Shown in pieces: positions 1 through 9,400 of a stretch of DNA of 64,000 bases. Origin of the DNA: Nocardia arthritidis. Its GTDB lineage: Bacteria > Actinomycetota > Actinomycetes > Mycobacteriales > Mycobacteriaceae. A model generated the notes under the pieces. It did no database searches. It saw only the letters and a program-made list of their open reading frames with translations, and was not told where the DNA came from. The translations under genes and the position numbers were made by a program. Position 1 is the stretch's first letter, and each line of letters begins with the position of its first letter. The stretch is from contig NZ_CP046172.1 of NCBI RefSeq assembly GCF_011801145.1, forward strand, positions 6,014,001 to 6,078,000. Reading direction: 5' to 3'.

Positions 1-1
1 C

Positions 2-1636
2 TACCACGGCCCGAATGTGATGATGGGCTACGCCGAATCCGCCGCCGATCTGGCGCTCGGCCGGACCGTGCGCGCGCTGCGCACCGGCGATCTCGCGCAG
101 CGCACACCGGAGGGCCTGATCCGCATCGTCGGCAGGCGCAGCCGCTTCGCCAAGCCGTTCGGGCTCCGCATCGATCTGGAACGGCTCGAATCCGGGCTGG
201 CCGCAGCGGGATTCAGCACCTGCTGCGCCGAGGGCGACGCGGGCCTCGTGGTCGCCGTGCGCACCGACGGCTCGGCCACCGATCCGACCGCGCTCGTCAC
301 CGAACTGAGCGGTCTGCCCGCGAGCGCCATCCGGATCGTCCCGGTCGGCGAATTGCCGCGGCTGGCAAACGGAAAGCTCGACTACGCGGCCGTTCGTGGG
401 CTATCCGCCCCGGCGCCCGAACTCGCCGATATCCGGGCCATCTACGCCGACGCGCTCGGGCTGCGTCCCGAATCCATCGCCGCCGAACGCACTTTCGGCG
501 AGCTCGGCGGCAATTCGCTGACCTACGTGCACACTTCGGTCCGGCTCGGGCGCGTCATCGGCGCACTGCCCACCGACTGGCCGGATCGCACCGTCGCGGA
601 ACTGTCCGCGCTCCGTGCCGGCGAGACGGGTAAAGCCAAGCGCCACAGGCATTTCAGCCGGACCATCGACACCGCCACCGGACTGCGCGCGGCCGGTATC
701 GTGCTGATCGCGGGCACCCATATCGGCCTGTTCCAACTGCTGGGCGCGGCCCACGTGCTGCTCGCCGTCGCCGGATTCAACTTCGCCCGGTTCGCGCTCA
801 CCTCGGTGCCCGGGCCCGCGCGCACCCGGCACGCGCTACGCACCGCGGCGTTCATCGCGGTGCCGACCGCGCTGTGGGTGGCCGCGACGCTGCCGTTCAC
901 GGATTACTACGGCTGGCAGAACCTATTGCTGCTCAACAAGATTCTGGGTCCGGCCGAGAGCAGCACCGCGGGCCACCTGTGGTTCCTGGAGGTGCTCGTC
1001 TACTTCCTGATCGCCGCGGCGCTGCTCATCCGGCTACCGCTGGTGGACATGCTGGAGCGGCGCGACCCGTTCCGGTTCGCGCTCGGCCTGCTCACGGTCG
1101 CGCTGATCTTCCGGTACCTGCCCGTCGGACCGTATTCGTCCGCGGATGTGCCGTATTCGCCGCTGGCCGCCTGGTTCTTCGTCGTCGGCTGGGCCGCGGC
1201 CAAGGCGACGACGACGTGGCAGCGCGTGCTCGTCGGCGTCATCGTATTGGTAACGGTGCCAGGCTATTTCGCCGATGCCGAACGCGAGCGGCTGGTCATC
1301 GCGTGCCTCCTGCTGCTGGCCTGGCTGCCCGCACTGCGGGTGCCGGTACCGATCGCCGGGGTGGCGGCGCTGCTGGCCGACGGCTCACTGTTCGTCTACC
1401 TGTTGCACTGGCAGATCTATCCGCTGTTCGGAACACACGACAGCACAGCGCTTTTCGCCTGTCTTGCCGCTGGGATCGCGGCGAGTCACACGGTGGCGCT
1501 TATCCGACGCTGGGTGTTCGCGAGGAGCCGGAAGACGTCAGCGTTCGACGGTCCAGACCTGGGCCGCCGCGTCCTGGGCCAGCTTCGCGATGAGGATGTC
1601 ACGCGGAATCGTCTGGCCGGCAAGGTGATCGAGTGA
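2..1636 (+). CDS. Adenylation - carrier - membrane acyltransferase fusion (3' part only)
   Basis: The reading frame is open from base 2, so the gene starts before the window. The visible 544 residues begin inside an AMP-binding (ANL) domain: the YHGPNVMMGYAE segment and the lysine-containing C-subdomain loop LPRLANGKLDY are typical. A carrier-protein domain follows; GELGGNSL places the pantetheine serine at about visible residue 172. From about residue 235 to 510 there are roughly ten hydrophobic segments resembling acyltransferase-3/OafA membrane proteins, ending in LADGSLFVYLLHWQIYPLF. Inference: an acid is activated, loaded on the carrier and passed by the membrane domain to an acceptor (cell-wall glycan, lipid or alcohol). 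The substrate cannot be read. The 3' end overlaps the convergent small gene by 99 bases, so the true C-terminus may be extended by read-through of unrelated sequence. Confidence 0.8.
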   Translation, partial: YHGPNVMMGYAESAADLALGRTVRALRTGDLAQRTPEGLIRIVGRRSRFAKPFGLRIDLERLESGLAAAGFSTCCAEGDAGLVVAVRTDGSATDPTALVTELSGLPASAIRIVPVGELPRLANGKLDYAAVRGLSAPAPELADIRAIYADALGLRPESIAAERTFGELGGNSLTYVHTSVRLGRVIGALPTDWPDRTVAELSALRAGETGKAKRHRHFSRTIDTATGLRAAGIVLIAGTHIGLFQLLGAAHVLLAVAGFNFARFALTSVPGPARTRHALRTAAFIAVPTALWVAATLPFTDYYGWQNLLLLNKILGPAESSTAGHLWFLEVLVYFLIAAALLIRLPLVDMLERRDPFRFALGLLTVALIFRYLPVGPYSSADVPYSPLAAWFFVVGWAAAKATTTWQRVLVGVIVLVTVPGYFADAERERLVIACLLLLAWLPALRVPVPIAGVAALLADGSLFVYLLHWQIYPLFGTHDSTALFACLAAGIAASHTVALIRRWVFARSRKTSAFDGPDLGRRVLGQLRDEDVTRNRLAGKVIE

Positions 1637-1843
1637 GGGCACCACGACGTGGTGCGCGTCCGCGCGCTGCAGCTCCCGCGTCAGCTCCGCAAACGCCGTG
1701 CCGTCACCCGATGTCGATTCATGGAAAGTTGCGGCGAAGCACAGGCCTTCGGCACGGGCGAGGGTGCTCATCGCGTTCTCGAGCTCCTCGCTGTGCCCAT
1801 CGGCCAGATCGTCACGCAAATATCCATAGATCAACGCTTCCAC
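1538..1843 (-). CDS. Small resolvase-N-terminus-like protein
   Basis: A GTG start at 1843 is preceded by a good GGAGG site (caacGGAGGttcggGTG) and gives 101 residues. The sequence (IYGYLRDD near the start, later ADAHHVVVPSLDHLA) resembles the N-terminal fold of serine resolvases. It is too short for a recombinase and has no DNA-binding C-terminal domain. I do not see the usual catalytic Ser context (YxRVSS), so strand exchange is unlikely. Such short proteins are frequent in Nocardia and Streptomyces beside XRE/TPR regulators, as here with the divergent gene at 2081. A role with that regulator is inferred from position only. The 3' end overlaps the convergent acyltransferase gene. Confidence 0.75.
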   Translation of the reverse strand: MEALIYGYLRDDLADGHSEELENAMSTLARAEGLCFAATFHESTSGDGTAFAELTRELQRADAHHVVVPSLDHLAGQTIPRDILIAKLAQDAAAQVWTVER

Positions 1844-2048
1844 CCGAACCTCCGTTGGATGTGGGGATCGCTGTTCTCTTCGTGGATGACCCCCGGCAGC
1901 ATACCCGTCGGAGGCGTTGCGCATGTGCAAGTACAAATGTTCTTGCATCTGGGGTTTGGCAAACTCTCCGCGCCCAATATCAGGATGCGGAACGCCAGCA
2001 TGCAAATGCAGCTGTCAACCCGATGACATCTATCTGCCCTATTCGGGC

Positions 2049-2067
2049 CACCAGACGTTAACTGGTG
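2049..2067. promoter_or_regulatory. Inverted repeat, candidate XRE autoregulatory operator
   Basis: CACCAG-N7-CTGGTG is a perfect 6+6 inverted repeat ending 13 bases before the GTG start of the XRE gene, where an autorepressor site would be expected. The rest of the 237-bp divergent region (1844-2080) holds no gene I can support. Confidence 0.4.
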
Positions 2068-2080
2068 CGATACTAGGGGC

Positions 2081-3313
2081 GTGGCCGCTGGAGACGATCG
2101 ACCCGTCTGGGCTGTCCGAATGCGCTCCGAACGCGATGCCAGGGGGTGGTCACAAGCAGACGCCGTCCGGGTGATGCGCGCGAAGTCTTCGCACAACCTG
2201 CCGACCGACAGTACGTTGCTACGCAATTGGCGGCGGTGGGAGTCGGGCGAGTCGCGCCCCGACGACTTCTACGCACCCATCATCGCCGCCGCGTTCGACA
2301 CCGTGACCGCCGCCTTCTTCCCCAAGGCCCGGCCCAATCGCGACGACGAATTGCTCAGTGCCACAGGGATGGACACGCTCGAATTCATCGGACGACTGCG
2401 CATGTCCGATGTCTCGGCGGCCACCCTGGACGCCATCCGGATCACCGCCGAGCGGCTGTGCTGCGAGTATCCGATCGCCGATCCGCACGAGTTGCACACC
2501 GAGGGCACGGCGTGGCTGCGCCGCATCACCTCCCTGCTGGACGGCAGACTTACTCTGTCGCAACACCGGGAGATCCTCGTACTGGCCGGTTGGGTCGCGC
2601 TGCTGGTCGGCTGCGTCGACTACGACATCGGGCGGCGCACCACCGCCGAGGCCACCCGCCGCGCCGCGCACTCGCTCGGCCTGGAGGCGGAGAATCCCGA
2701 AATCACCGGCTGGGCAGCGGAAATGGCCGCTTGGTTTGCCCTTACTCAGGGTAACTACCGGGGTGCGATCGAGGCGGTCGACTCGGCCATCGACACGAGT
2801 CGGCAACTCGGCGTGGGTGTCCAGTTGTCCGCGCAGCGGGCCAAGGCACTCGCCCGGCTCGGCGAGCGCAAAGAGGTGGAGAACGCGCTCGGCGAGGGCC
2901 GAGCAATCTTGGAGCGACTCGACCATCCGGCCAATCTGGACAATCATTTCGTCGTCGATCCGCAAAAGTTCGACTTCTACGCGATGGACTGCTGCCGGGT
3001 AGCCGGCGAGGACCGGCTCGCCGAATCCTATGCGCGCGAGGTGATCCGGAACTCGACGCGGGCCGACGGCACGGTGCGCAACCCGATGCGGGTCTCCGAG
3101 GCGCACCTCACCCTCGCCGTCGTCGCGGTCCGCAACCGGGATCTGGAGCTCGCGGTGGACGAGGGCATGCGCGCCTTCGCGGGCAAGCGCCGCTCGCTAC
3201 CGTCGCTCATGTGGATCGCGGGCGAGACCGCGCGGGAAATCATCGAACGCTTCCCCGGCGACCCGCGCACCCGTATCTACCTCGATCAACTGCGCTCACT
3301 GTCCGCCGAGTGA
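2081..3313 (+). CDS. XRE-family regulator with TPR-like sensor region
   Basis: 410 residues from a GTG start. The N-terminal third carries a helix-turn-helix (RMRSERDARGWSQADAV, then TLLRNWRRWESGESRP). The rest (about residues 80-400) is all-helical with TPR-like spacing, as in actinobacterial XRE regulators of the BldD/Rgg-like type. Inference: a cytoplasmic transcription factor whose helical domain senses a ligand or peptide. It diverges from the small resolvase-like gene. The weak Shine-Dalgarno (aggggc immediately before GTG) leaves the start slightly uncertain. Its stop lies 165 bases before jetA; there is no evidence that it controls the jet genes. Confidence 0.85.
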   Translation: MAAGDDRPVWAVRMRSERDARGWSQADAVRVMRAKSSHNLPTDSTLLRNWRRWESGESRPDDFYAPIIAAAFDTVTAAFFPKARPNRDDELLSATGMDTLEFIGRLRMSDVSAATLDAIRITAERLCCEYPIADPHELHTEGTAWLRRITSLLDGRLTLSQHREILVLAGWVALLVGCVDYDIGRRTTAEATRRAAHSLGLEAENPEITGWAAEMAAWFALTQGNYRGAIEAVDSAIDTSRQLGVGVQLSAQRAKALARLGERKEVENALGEGRAILERLDHPANLDNHFVVDPQKFDFYAMDCCRVAGEDRLAESYAREVIRNSTRADGTVRNPMRVSEAHLTLAVVAVRNRDLELAVDEGMRAFAGKRRSLPSLMWIAGETAREIIERFPGDPRTRIYLDQLRSLSAE

Positions 3314-3433
3314 ATTCGGACCACCCCGCGTCGCGCAGACCAGCGCGGCGCGGTTCCCGTTCGCACGGTGCCGAATCACACTCAGCCGGAATGACGGATC
3401 CGCAACCGACCCAGCCAGGGCGGAGCGAGTGTT

Positions 3434-3499
3434 ATGAGCGACGTCCGCGACGCGGCGAATCAGAAACAAGCTATGCCGTGGCAAATTCGTCGGTGCTGA
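3434..3499 (+). CDS. 21-residue upstream ORF overlapping jetA
   Basis: ATG at 3434 follows GGAGCGAGTGTT, a better ribosome site than any I find before jetA. It encodes 21 residues (MSDVRDAANQ... ending RRC) and stops at 3499, about 20 bases inside the presumed jetA start. It could be a leader peptide coupled to jetA translation, or the original jetA N-terminus separated by a frameshift. There is no homology argument, only site quality and position. Confidence 0.4.
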   Translation: MSDVRDAANQKQAMPWQIRRC

Positions 3500-5052
3500 C
3501 CACTACCCTGTTTCCGGTGACCGACTCCACCGACGATCGGCTACGGCTGTTCTCCTTCGCCACCGCCGAGAAACGCGCAGAGTACCTGCTGGTGCTGCGC
3601 GCCTTCGACAGTGCGCGCGCGGCCTATGTGGTGTTGCTGCACGCCGACGATGTGGCGCGGTGGATCGAGCGCGATAGCCAGGGTCAGGACACGGCGGCGG
3701 TCGAGTGCCTGTCCGGCGCGGAGATCGGGCCGCTGCTGGAACAGTTACATCAGTGGGGCGTGTTGCAGCGAAGTTATGACGGCACCCGCGCGGCAACCCT
3801 GGCGGAATACCGGAATCGGCACTTCGTGTATCAGTTCTCGCAGGCCGGATTCCAGGCATACCGGGCGGTCGCCGGTGTCCTGGACGCGCGCTTGGACGAG
3901 GCGTCGCTGTCGCGGCTCGTGCTGCCGGAACTGCTCGCGGATCTGCAAACGCTCGCCGAGGTGAATCGGGCGGGCGACGCCGAGCGGGTCTATCGGACGC
4001 TGCGCAGGCTGGATACCGCGCTCACCGAGATGGCGGCGCGGGCGGCGCACTTCTATCTCTCGCTCGGCGATCTGGTGCGCACCACCGAGATCACGCCGGA
4101 ATCCTTTCTGGCGCACAAGGATGCGCTGCTGGCGCATATGCGCGAGTTCAGTATGGATCTGGCCAGGTTCGCGCCGCGGCTGGCCGCCGCCATCGCCGCC
4201 ATCGAGGAGACCGGCGCCGATGAGCTGATCGAGCGGGCGGCCCGCTGCGATGAGCGGGTTCTGCTGAGTTATGCTGAGCGGCAAGCGGATTGGCGCGCAC
4301 GCTGGCAGGGCCTGCGGACCTGGTTCGTCACCGTGCCGTCGGCGGACGGCTCGGGGGAATCCACCGAGGCGGATCGGTTGCGCGAGGCGACGATGAGCGC
4401 GATCGCCGCGGTGTTGTCGCTGCTGCGGCGGGTCACCGAGACGCGCAGGGGTGGGGTGAGCCGAGAATCGGCGCTGCGGCATCTGGCGGGCTGGTTCATC
4501 GCCGCGCCGACGGCCGACAGCGCGCACGCACTGTTCGACGCGGTATTCGGTTTGGGCAGGCCGCGGCATCTGGCCATGGAACATCCGGACGCGGAACTGA
4601 TTCCGCCGATGCGCTCCTGGTGGGAGGCGCCGCCGCTGGAGATCTCGCGCACGCTGGCCGAGACCGGCCGACCGCCCTCACCGGGCGCGCCGGCCCGCAT
4701 CCAGCGCAACGACGCCGGGATCCGGCGGCTGCGCGAGGCGCAGCTGGCGGCGCAGCGGGCCAGGGCCGAGGCCGCCGCATCGCTGGCCGCGGCGGATGTA
4801 TACGAGCGAGTGCTGGACGAGCGGGAGACCGAGGTGCTGTTGCGATTGCTGGACGCGGCGTCCACCGCGTGGGTGCCGGTGAGCGGAAGGGTCGGCGGCA
4901 CAACGGGTTCCGACAGCGGTGTCACGCTGACGGTCTCCGAGCACAGCGGTTCGACGGTGGTGCGCACCGCGCGCGGGCTGCTGCACCTGAACAATCGCAG
5001 GCTCGAGGTGCGGCCGACGCATCGGCGCGGCGGGAACGGCAAGCGCGGATGA
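3478..5052 (+). CDS. jetA: Wadjet JetA-like protein (TIGR02677/DUF2397)
   Basis: About 524 residues from the GTG at 3478, where the conserved N-terminus (LFPVTDSTDDRLRLFSFAT, then KRAEYLLVLRAF) begins. This matches the TIGR02677 family, first gene of a conserved four-gene neighbourhood named from Nocardia farcinica and others and later called Wadjet type II. JetA is the kleisin-like subunit bridging the SMC-like ATPase JetC. The middle of the protein is helical with a winged-helix-like beginning. The stop overlaps the jetB ATG (ATGA), so the genes are translationally coupled. The start is uncertain: no clear Shine-Dalgarno precedes 3478, and GTG codons at 3493 and 3514 are possible. Confidence 0.85.
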   Translation: MANSSVLTTTLFPVTDSTDDRLRLFSFATAEKRAEYLLVLRAFDSARAAYVVLLHADDVARWIERDSQGQDTAAVECLSGAEIGPLLEQLHQWGVLQRSYDGTRAATLAEYRNRHFVYQFSQAGFQAYRAVAGVLDARLDEASLSRLVLPELLADLQTLAEVNRAGDAERVYRTLRRLDTALTEMAARAAHFYLSLGDLVRTTEITPESFLAHKDALLAHMREFSMDLARFAPRLAAAIAAIEETGADELIERAARCDERVLLSYAERQADWRARWQGLRTWFVTVPSADGSGESTEADRLREATMSAIAAVLSLLRRVTETRRGGVSRESALRHLAGWFIAAPTADSAHALFDAVFGLGRPRHLAMEHPDAELIPPMRSWWEAPPLEISRTLAETGRPPSPGAPARIQRNDAGIRRLREAQLAAQRARAEAAASLAAADVYERVLDERETEVLLRLLDAASTAWVPVSGRVGGTTGSDSGVTLTVSEHSGSTVVRTARGLLHLNNRRLEVRPTHRRGGNGKRG

Positions 5053-6434
5053 TCCAGGCGCGCAAGATAGATTCGCTGGCGCTGGACAATTATCAGCGCG
5101 CGGCGCGGGTGGTGCTGGCCAATCATCTGGTCACCAGAACCTATCCGGACCGGATCGCGCTGCCGCTGATCCGGCGCTGGGCCACCGAACTGCGCGAGGA
5201 TCTGGCCGAGCTGTTCGGCTACCGGCTGGAGGTCACCGAGACCACGGCGCGGGTCTTCCCGCTGATCGATCGGCTGGATCCGGGTAAACCCGCGCGCACA
5301 CTCGCCGACCGGATCTTCGACCGCCGCCGCTACGCCTATCTGGCATTGGCGCTGGCCGCGCTGGGCCGGGCGGGCGATCAGATCACGTTGTCGGAGTTGG
5401 CCGATCAGGTCGCGGCCTATTCGGGCCGGGTGGACGGGCTGGAGCTGTCCACCGATCGCGCCGCGGACCGGGACGCCTTCGTCGACGCGGTCGGCTGGCT
5501 GGCGCTGCGCGGCGCGCTGACCCTCGCCGACGGCGACGCGGGCGGCTGGGCGGCCGATCCGGAGGCGGGCGAGGCGCTCTACGACATCGACCGGCCGGTG
5601 GTCTTCGCGCTGTTCCGGCCGCCGCGTGCGCTACAGCATCTGCACAGCGTGCACGGGCTGCTCGCGGAGGAGCCCGCCGCACCGGCCGATGCGGCGCGCC
5701 GAGTGCGACGCGCGCTCGTCGAACGTCCGGTCGTATATCTGGAAGACCTTGTGCCGCAGGAACGTCCGCTGCTCGGACAGGAGCGGCTGATCGCGGAGGT
5801 CGAACTGCTCACCGGGCTGCGGGCCGAGCGCAGGGCCGAGGGCGTCGCGCTGATCGACGTCTCGGGGCGGCTGTCGGATATCCGCTTCCCGAGCACCGGG
5901 ACGCTGGCCCAGGTGGCGTTGCTGCTGGTCGGCGAGATCGCCGATCTGGTGCTCGATATCGACAACCCGGTCGAAACCCGCACGGGCGCAACGGAACCGG
6001 ACTCGGCACTGGCCGAACAGCTGGACGCGGCGATTCCGGAATCCACGCTGTTCGCACCGCTCGCCGAGCTACCGCTACCGGATAACGAAGCGGCCGAACC
6101 GGATTCGGTGGACGAGGCCGAGGAGGACGCGGAACCCGAAGCGGCGCCGACATATCCGTACCTCGCCATGACGTGGGTGCGGGAAACGGTGCAGGCGCTG
6201 GCCGACCGGTACGGCAATACCTTCGCCGCCCAGTGGCAGGCCGATGTGCCCGGCCTGACCGCCGAGGTGGTCGCGCTGCTGGAGCGGCTGCGCCTGATCC
6301 GCACGGCGGACGACGGACTGCTGGTGCTGCCCGCGCTGGCGCGCTATCGCGGCGCCGTGGTGACCGTGCGCACCAAACGCGCCGAGGAGCTTTTCGTCAC
6401 AGCCGCCGAAACCATGGGCACGGAAGGGATTTGA
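5049..6434 (+). CDS. jetB: Wadjet JetB-like protein (TIGR02678/DUF2398)
   Basis: 461 residues, starting in an ATGA overlap with jetA. The sequence fits TIGR02678: LDNYQRAARVVLANHLVTRTYP at the start, then DRIFDRRRYAYLALALAAL and later VYLEDLVPQERPLL. In Wadjet complexes JetB is a KITE-type winged-helix subunit that binds JetA and the JetC heads. An acidic stretch near residues 345-375 (many Asp and Glu) looks like a flexible linker. The gene ends one base before the jetC ATG. No room remains for jetD between jetB and jetC. Confidence 0.88.
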   Translation: MIQARKIDSLALDNYQRAARVVLANHLVTRTYPDRIALPLIRRWATELREDLAELFGYRLEVTETTARVFPLIDRLDPGKPARTLADRIFDRRRYAYLALALAALGRAGDQITLSELADQVAAYSGRVDGLELSTDRAADRDAFVDAVGWLALRGALTLADGDAGGWAADPEAGEALYDIDRPVVFALFRPPRALQHLHSVHGLLAEEPAAPADAARRVRRALVERPVVYLEDLVPQERPLLGQERLIAEVELLTGLRAERRAEGVALIDVSGRLSDIRFPSTGTLAQVALLLVGEIADLVLDIDNPVETRTGATEPDSALAEQLDAAIPESTLFAPLAELPLPDNEAAEPDSVDEAEEDAEPEAAPTYPYLAMTWVRETVQALADRYGNTFAAQWQADVPGLTAEVVALLERLRLIRTADDGLLVLPALARYRGAVVTVRTKRAEELFVTAAETMGTEGI

Positions 6435-6435
6435 T

Positions 6436-9400
6436 ATGACGCTCATCCACGGCGGGGTCCGATTCGTGCCGACCCGGGCCGGCATCGTGAACCTGTGGGA
6501 CTACCGCGATCAGGAGTTCTGCTTCGCCGACGGCCGCCTGGTGCTGCGCGGGCCCAACGGTTCGGGCAAGACCAAGGCGCTGGAGGTGTTGTTCCCGTTC
6601 GTATTCGACGGGCGGATCGAGCCGCGCAGGCTCAACCCGTTCGCCGGTGAGGAACGCACCATGAAGTCGAATCTGCTGTATCGCAAGCAGGAATCGGCCT
6701 ACTCGTATGTGTGGATGGAGTTCGCGCGCGGCGACTGGGACGATCCGGAGGTCGTCACCATCGGTATCGGCATGCGCGCGACCCGCTCGTCCGACAAGGT
6801 GACCCGCTGGTATTTCGTCGCGGACGGCCGTGTCGGCGTTGATTTCTCGCTCATCGGCCCGGACGATCGGCCGTTCACCCGCAAGCAGCTGGCCGACGAG
6901 ATCGGCACCGACGCCATCGTCGACCGGCCGGTGGAATACCGGGCCGCGATCGATGCGCGAATGTTCGGCCTCGGCGTGCAGCGCTACGACCAGCTGATCA
7001 ATCTGATCCTCACGCTGCGCCGCCCGCAGCTGGCGAAAAACCTCGACCCGCGCGGACTTTCGCAGGCGCTCACCGACGGCCTGCGCCCGCTGGACGAGCA
7101 GCTGATCCTGGACGCGGCCCGCTCGTTCAGCGATATGGAGGAGGTCGGCAAGACGCTGGAGGGCCTGGTGCACGCCGACAGCGCGACCAGGACCTTCGTC
7201 GACGTATACCGGAAATACCTTGCGGTGCAGGCGAAGACGGATGTGGACCAGGTCCGCTCCCGGCTCGACGCGGTGACGCACGCGAGCACGGCGTTGTTCG
7301 CGGCCACCGCGCTGCGCGAGCGCAGGGAGGCCGAGCGCACCGCCGCCGAGACCCGCGCCGAGGACGCCGACCGCGCGTACGAGCAGGCGCTCAACGATCG
7401 CGAAACCCTGCAGCGCTCCAGCGCTTACGAGGGTAAGCAGCAGCTCGACGACCTGGCCGACGCGGTGCGCAGGCTGGAGACCTCGGCGGCGGTGCACCGG
7501 GACAAGGCGCTCAAGGCGCGCCAGACGCTCGACCAGCGGGCGCAGGAGGCCGAGCGGGCCCGCTCCTCGGTTCAGGCGGCCGCCGCCGCGCTCGCCCGGG
7601 GTGAGGACGATCTGCGCGCCGCGGCCGAGGAGGCCGGGATCACCTGGGTGACGCCCGCCGAGGACGCGCGCGCCGACCAGCTGACCACCGCCGTGCGCGG
7701 GCACGCCGAGGAGCGCGACGCCGATGTGCGCGCGGTGCGAAAGACGTTGGCGCTCATGGATACCGCCGCCGCCGAGCGAACGAGGGCGGAGCGGCTCGCC
7801 GATCGCGCACGGGAACTGCGCGAAACCGCCGCGGCCGAGGTCGCGCACGCGGAGGCCGCCGTCGCGCTGGCTCGCACCGAGGCGTCGGCCGCGCTGCGCG
7901 CCTGGTGGCAGGAGTATCGCGCGGTCTACTCCCCTATCCAGGACGGCCTTTTCGACGCGCTCGACGCCACCATCGCGCAGGCCGGATCCGATGCGGCGAC
8001 CATGCCCGCGGAGGTGCTGGCCGAGCGGTCCGAACCGCTGCTCGACGAGATACGCAATCGCCGTCAGGAGGCGCGCGCCGGGGCCGCCGCCGCGACGGCC
8101 CGGCTCGCCGGGCTGGCCGCGGAGCGGGACCGGGTCGCGGCGCAAAGCGACGATGCCCCACCGGCTTTCGCCGCCCGCACCGGCACCCGCGAGGACCGGC
8201 CCGGCGCTCCGCTGTGGCGGCTGGTCCGGTTCGCCGACGGCGTATCGCCCGCGGCCGCCGCGGGTATCGAGGCCGCGCTGCAGGCCGCCGATCTGCTCGA
8301 CGGCTGGGTGTGCGACGAACCGCCCGCCGATTACACCTCGGATCAGTTCCTGGTGCCGCTCCCGGCCGGCGCCCGGCCCAAGGGTCGCACCCTCGCGGAT
8401 GTTCTTGTGGTGGAAGAGGATTCGGCACAGCTCACGGTGCCGCGGGATACCGTCGCCGCGGTACTGTCCTCGATCGCGTTGTACGAGAAGGATTCCCAGC
8501 TCGACGGCGGTATCGCGGTCAGCAAGGCGGGCGGCTTCCGGCAGGGTGTCCAGATCGGCCGCCATCACAAGGCCGATGCCGAATTCATCGGCGCGACGGC
8601 CCGGGCCCGCCGCCGCGAGCTGCGCCTCGCCGAATTGGCCACCGCCATCGAGGCGGCCGAGGCCGAGCGCGACGAGGCGCTGGCGGCCGAGGCCGCCGCC
8701 GAGACCGAGCTGGCGCGAATCTCGGCCGCCGCCAAGGCCTTACCGCGCCCCGGCGCGGTCATCTCGGCGCTGCGCGCGGTCTCGGAGACCGCGGGCATGA
8801 TGCGCTCGCGCGCCGAGGCCGCCGCACAGGCCGAGCGCGATCTCGACCAGGCGGTCGCCGAGGCGACGGCCGTTGACAAGAAACTGCGCGCCGCGGCGGT
8901 CAAACACCGAACCCCGCGCGAGGCACGCGAACTCGACGCGCTGGCCGCGGCCATCCGGCATTTCGAGAACACCGGCACCGCGCTGCTGCGGCTGCGCGCC
9001 GACCACGAGCGGGAGCGCGAACGCGAACGCGAGGGCAGCGACCGGCACGACGAGGCCCGCGATCTGGCCGAGGCCTTCGCCGAGGAGGCCGAGGCCGCGC
9101 AGGCGGGTTATGACGAACAGCTGCGCAAGCTGGAGACGCTGCGCGAGGCGCTCGGCGCGAGCACGGCCGATATCGATCGCGAACTCGAACAGGCGCGGGC
9201 GCGGATCGAGGCGGCCAAGGCCGAACAGAAGGCGGCCCGCAAGGCGGCCAACGAGGCCATCGAGGCGGTCGGCGATGCCGAGGCCGCGTACCGCACCGCG
9301 CACGAATCGCTCGGCACCGCGCTCACCGAGGTGCTCGCCGACGTGAAAGCCCTTGCGCCCTATGCCCGCCCGGATCTGCTCTCGCTGCTCGGCGCGAATC

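Noticed and set aside
1538..1843. Functional site-specific recombinase
   Set aside because: Only about 100 residues, no clear catalytic serine motif and no DNA-binding or zinc-ribbon C-terminal part.
6397..8568. 723-codon open frame antisense to jetC
   Set aside because: It is a GC-driven shadow: the plus strand encodes a complete ATPase with motifs in order, and the antisense protein is compositionally biased (Gly/Arg-rich) with no recognisable domain.
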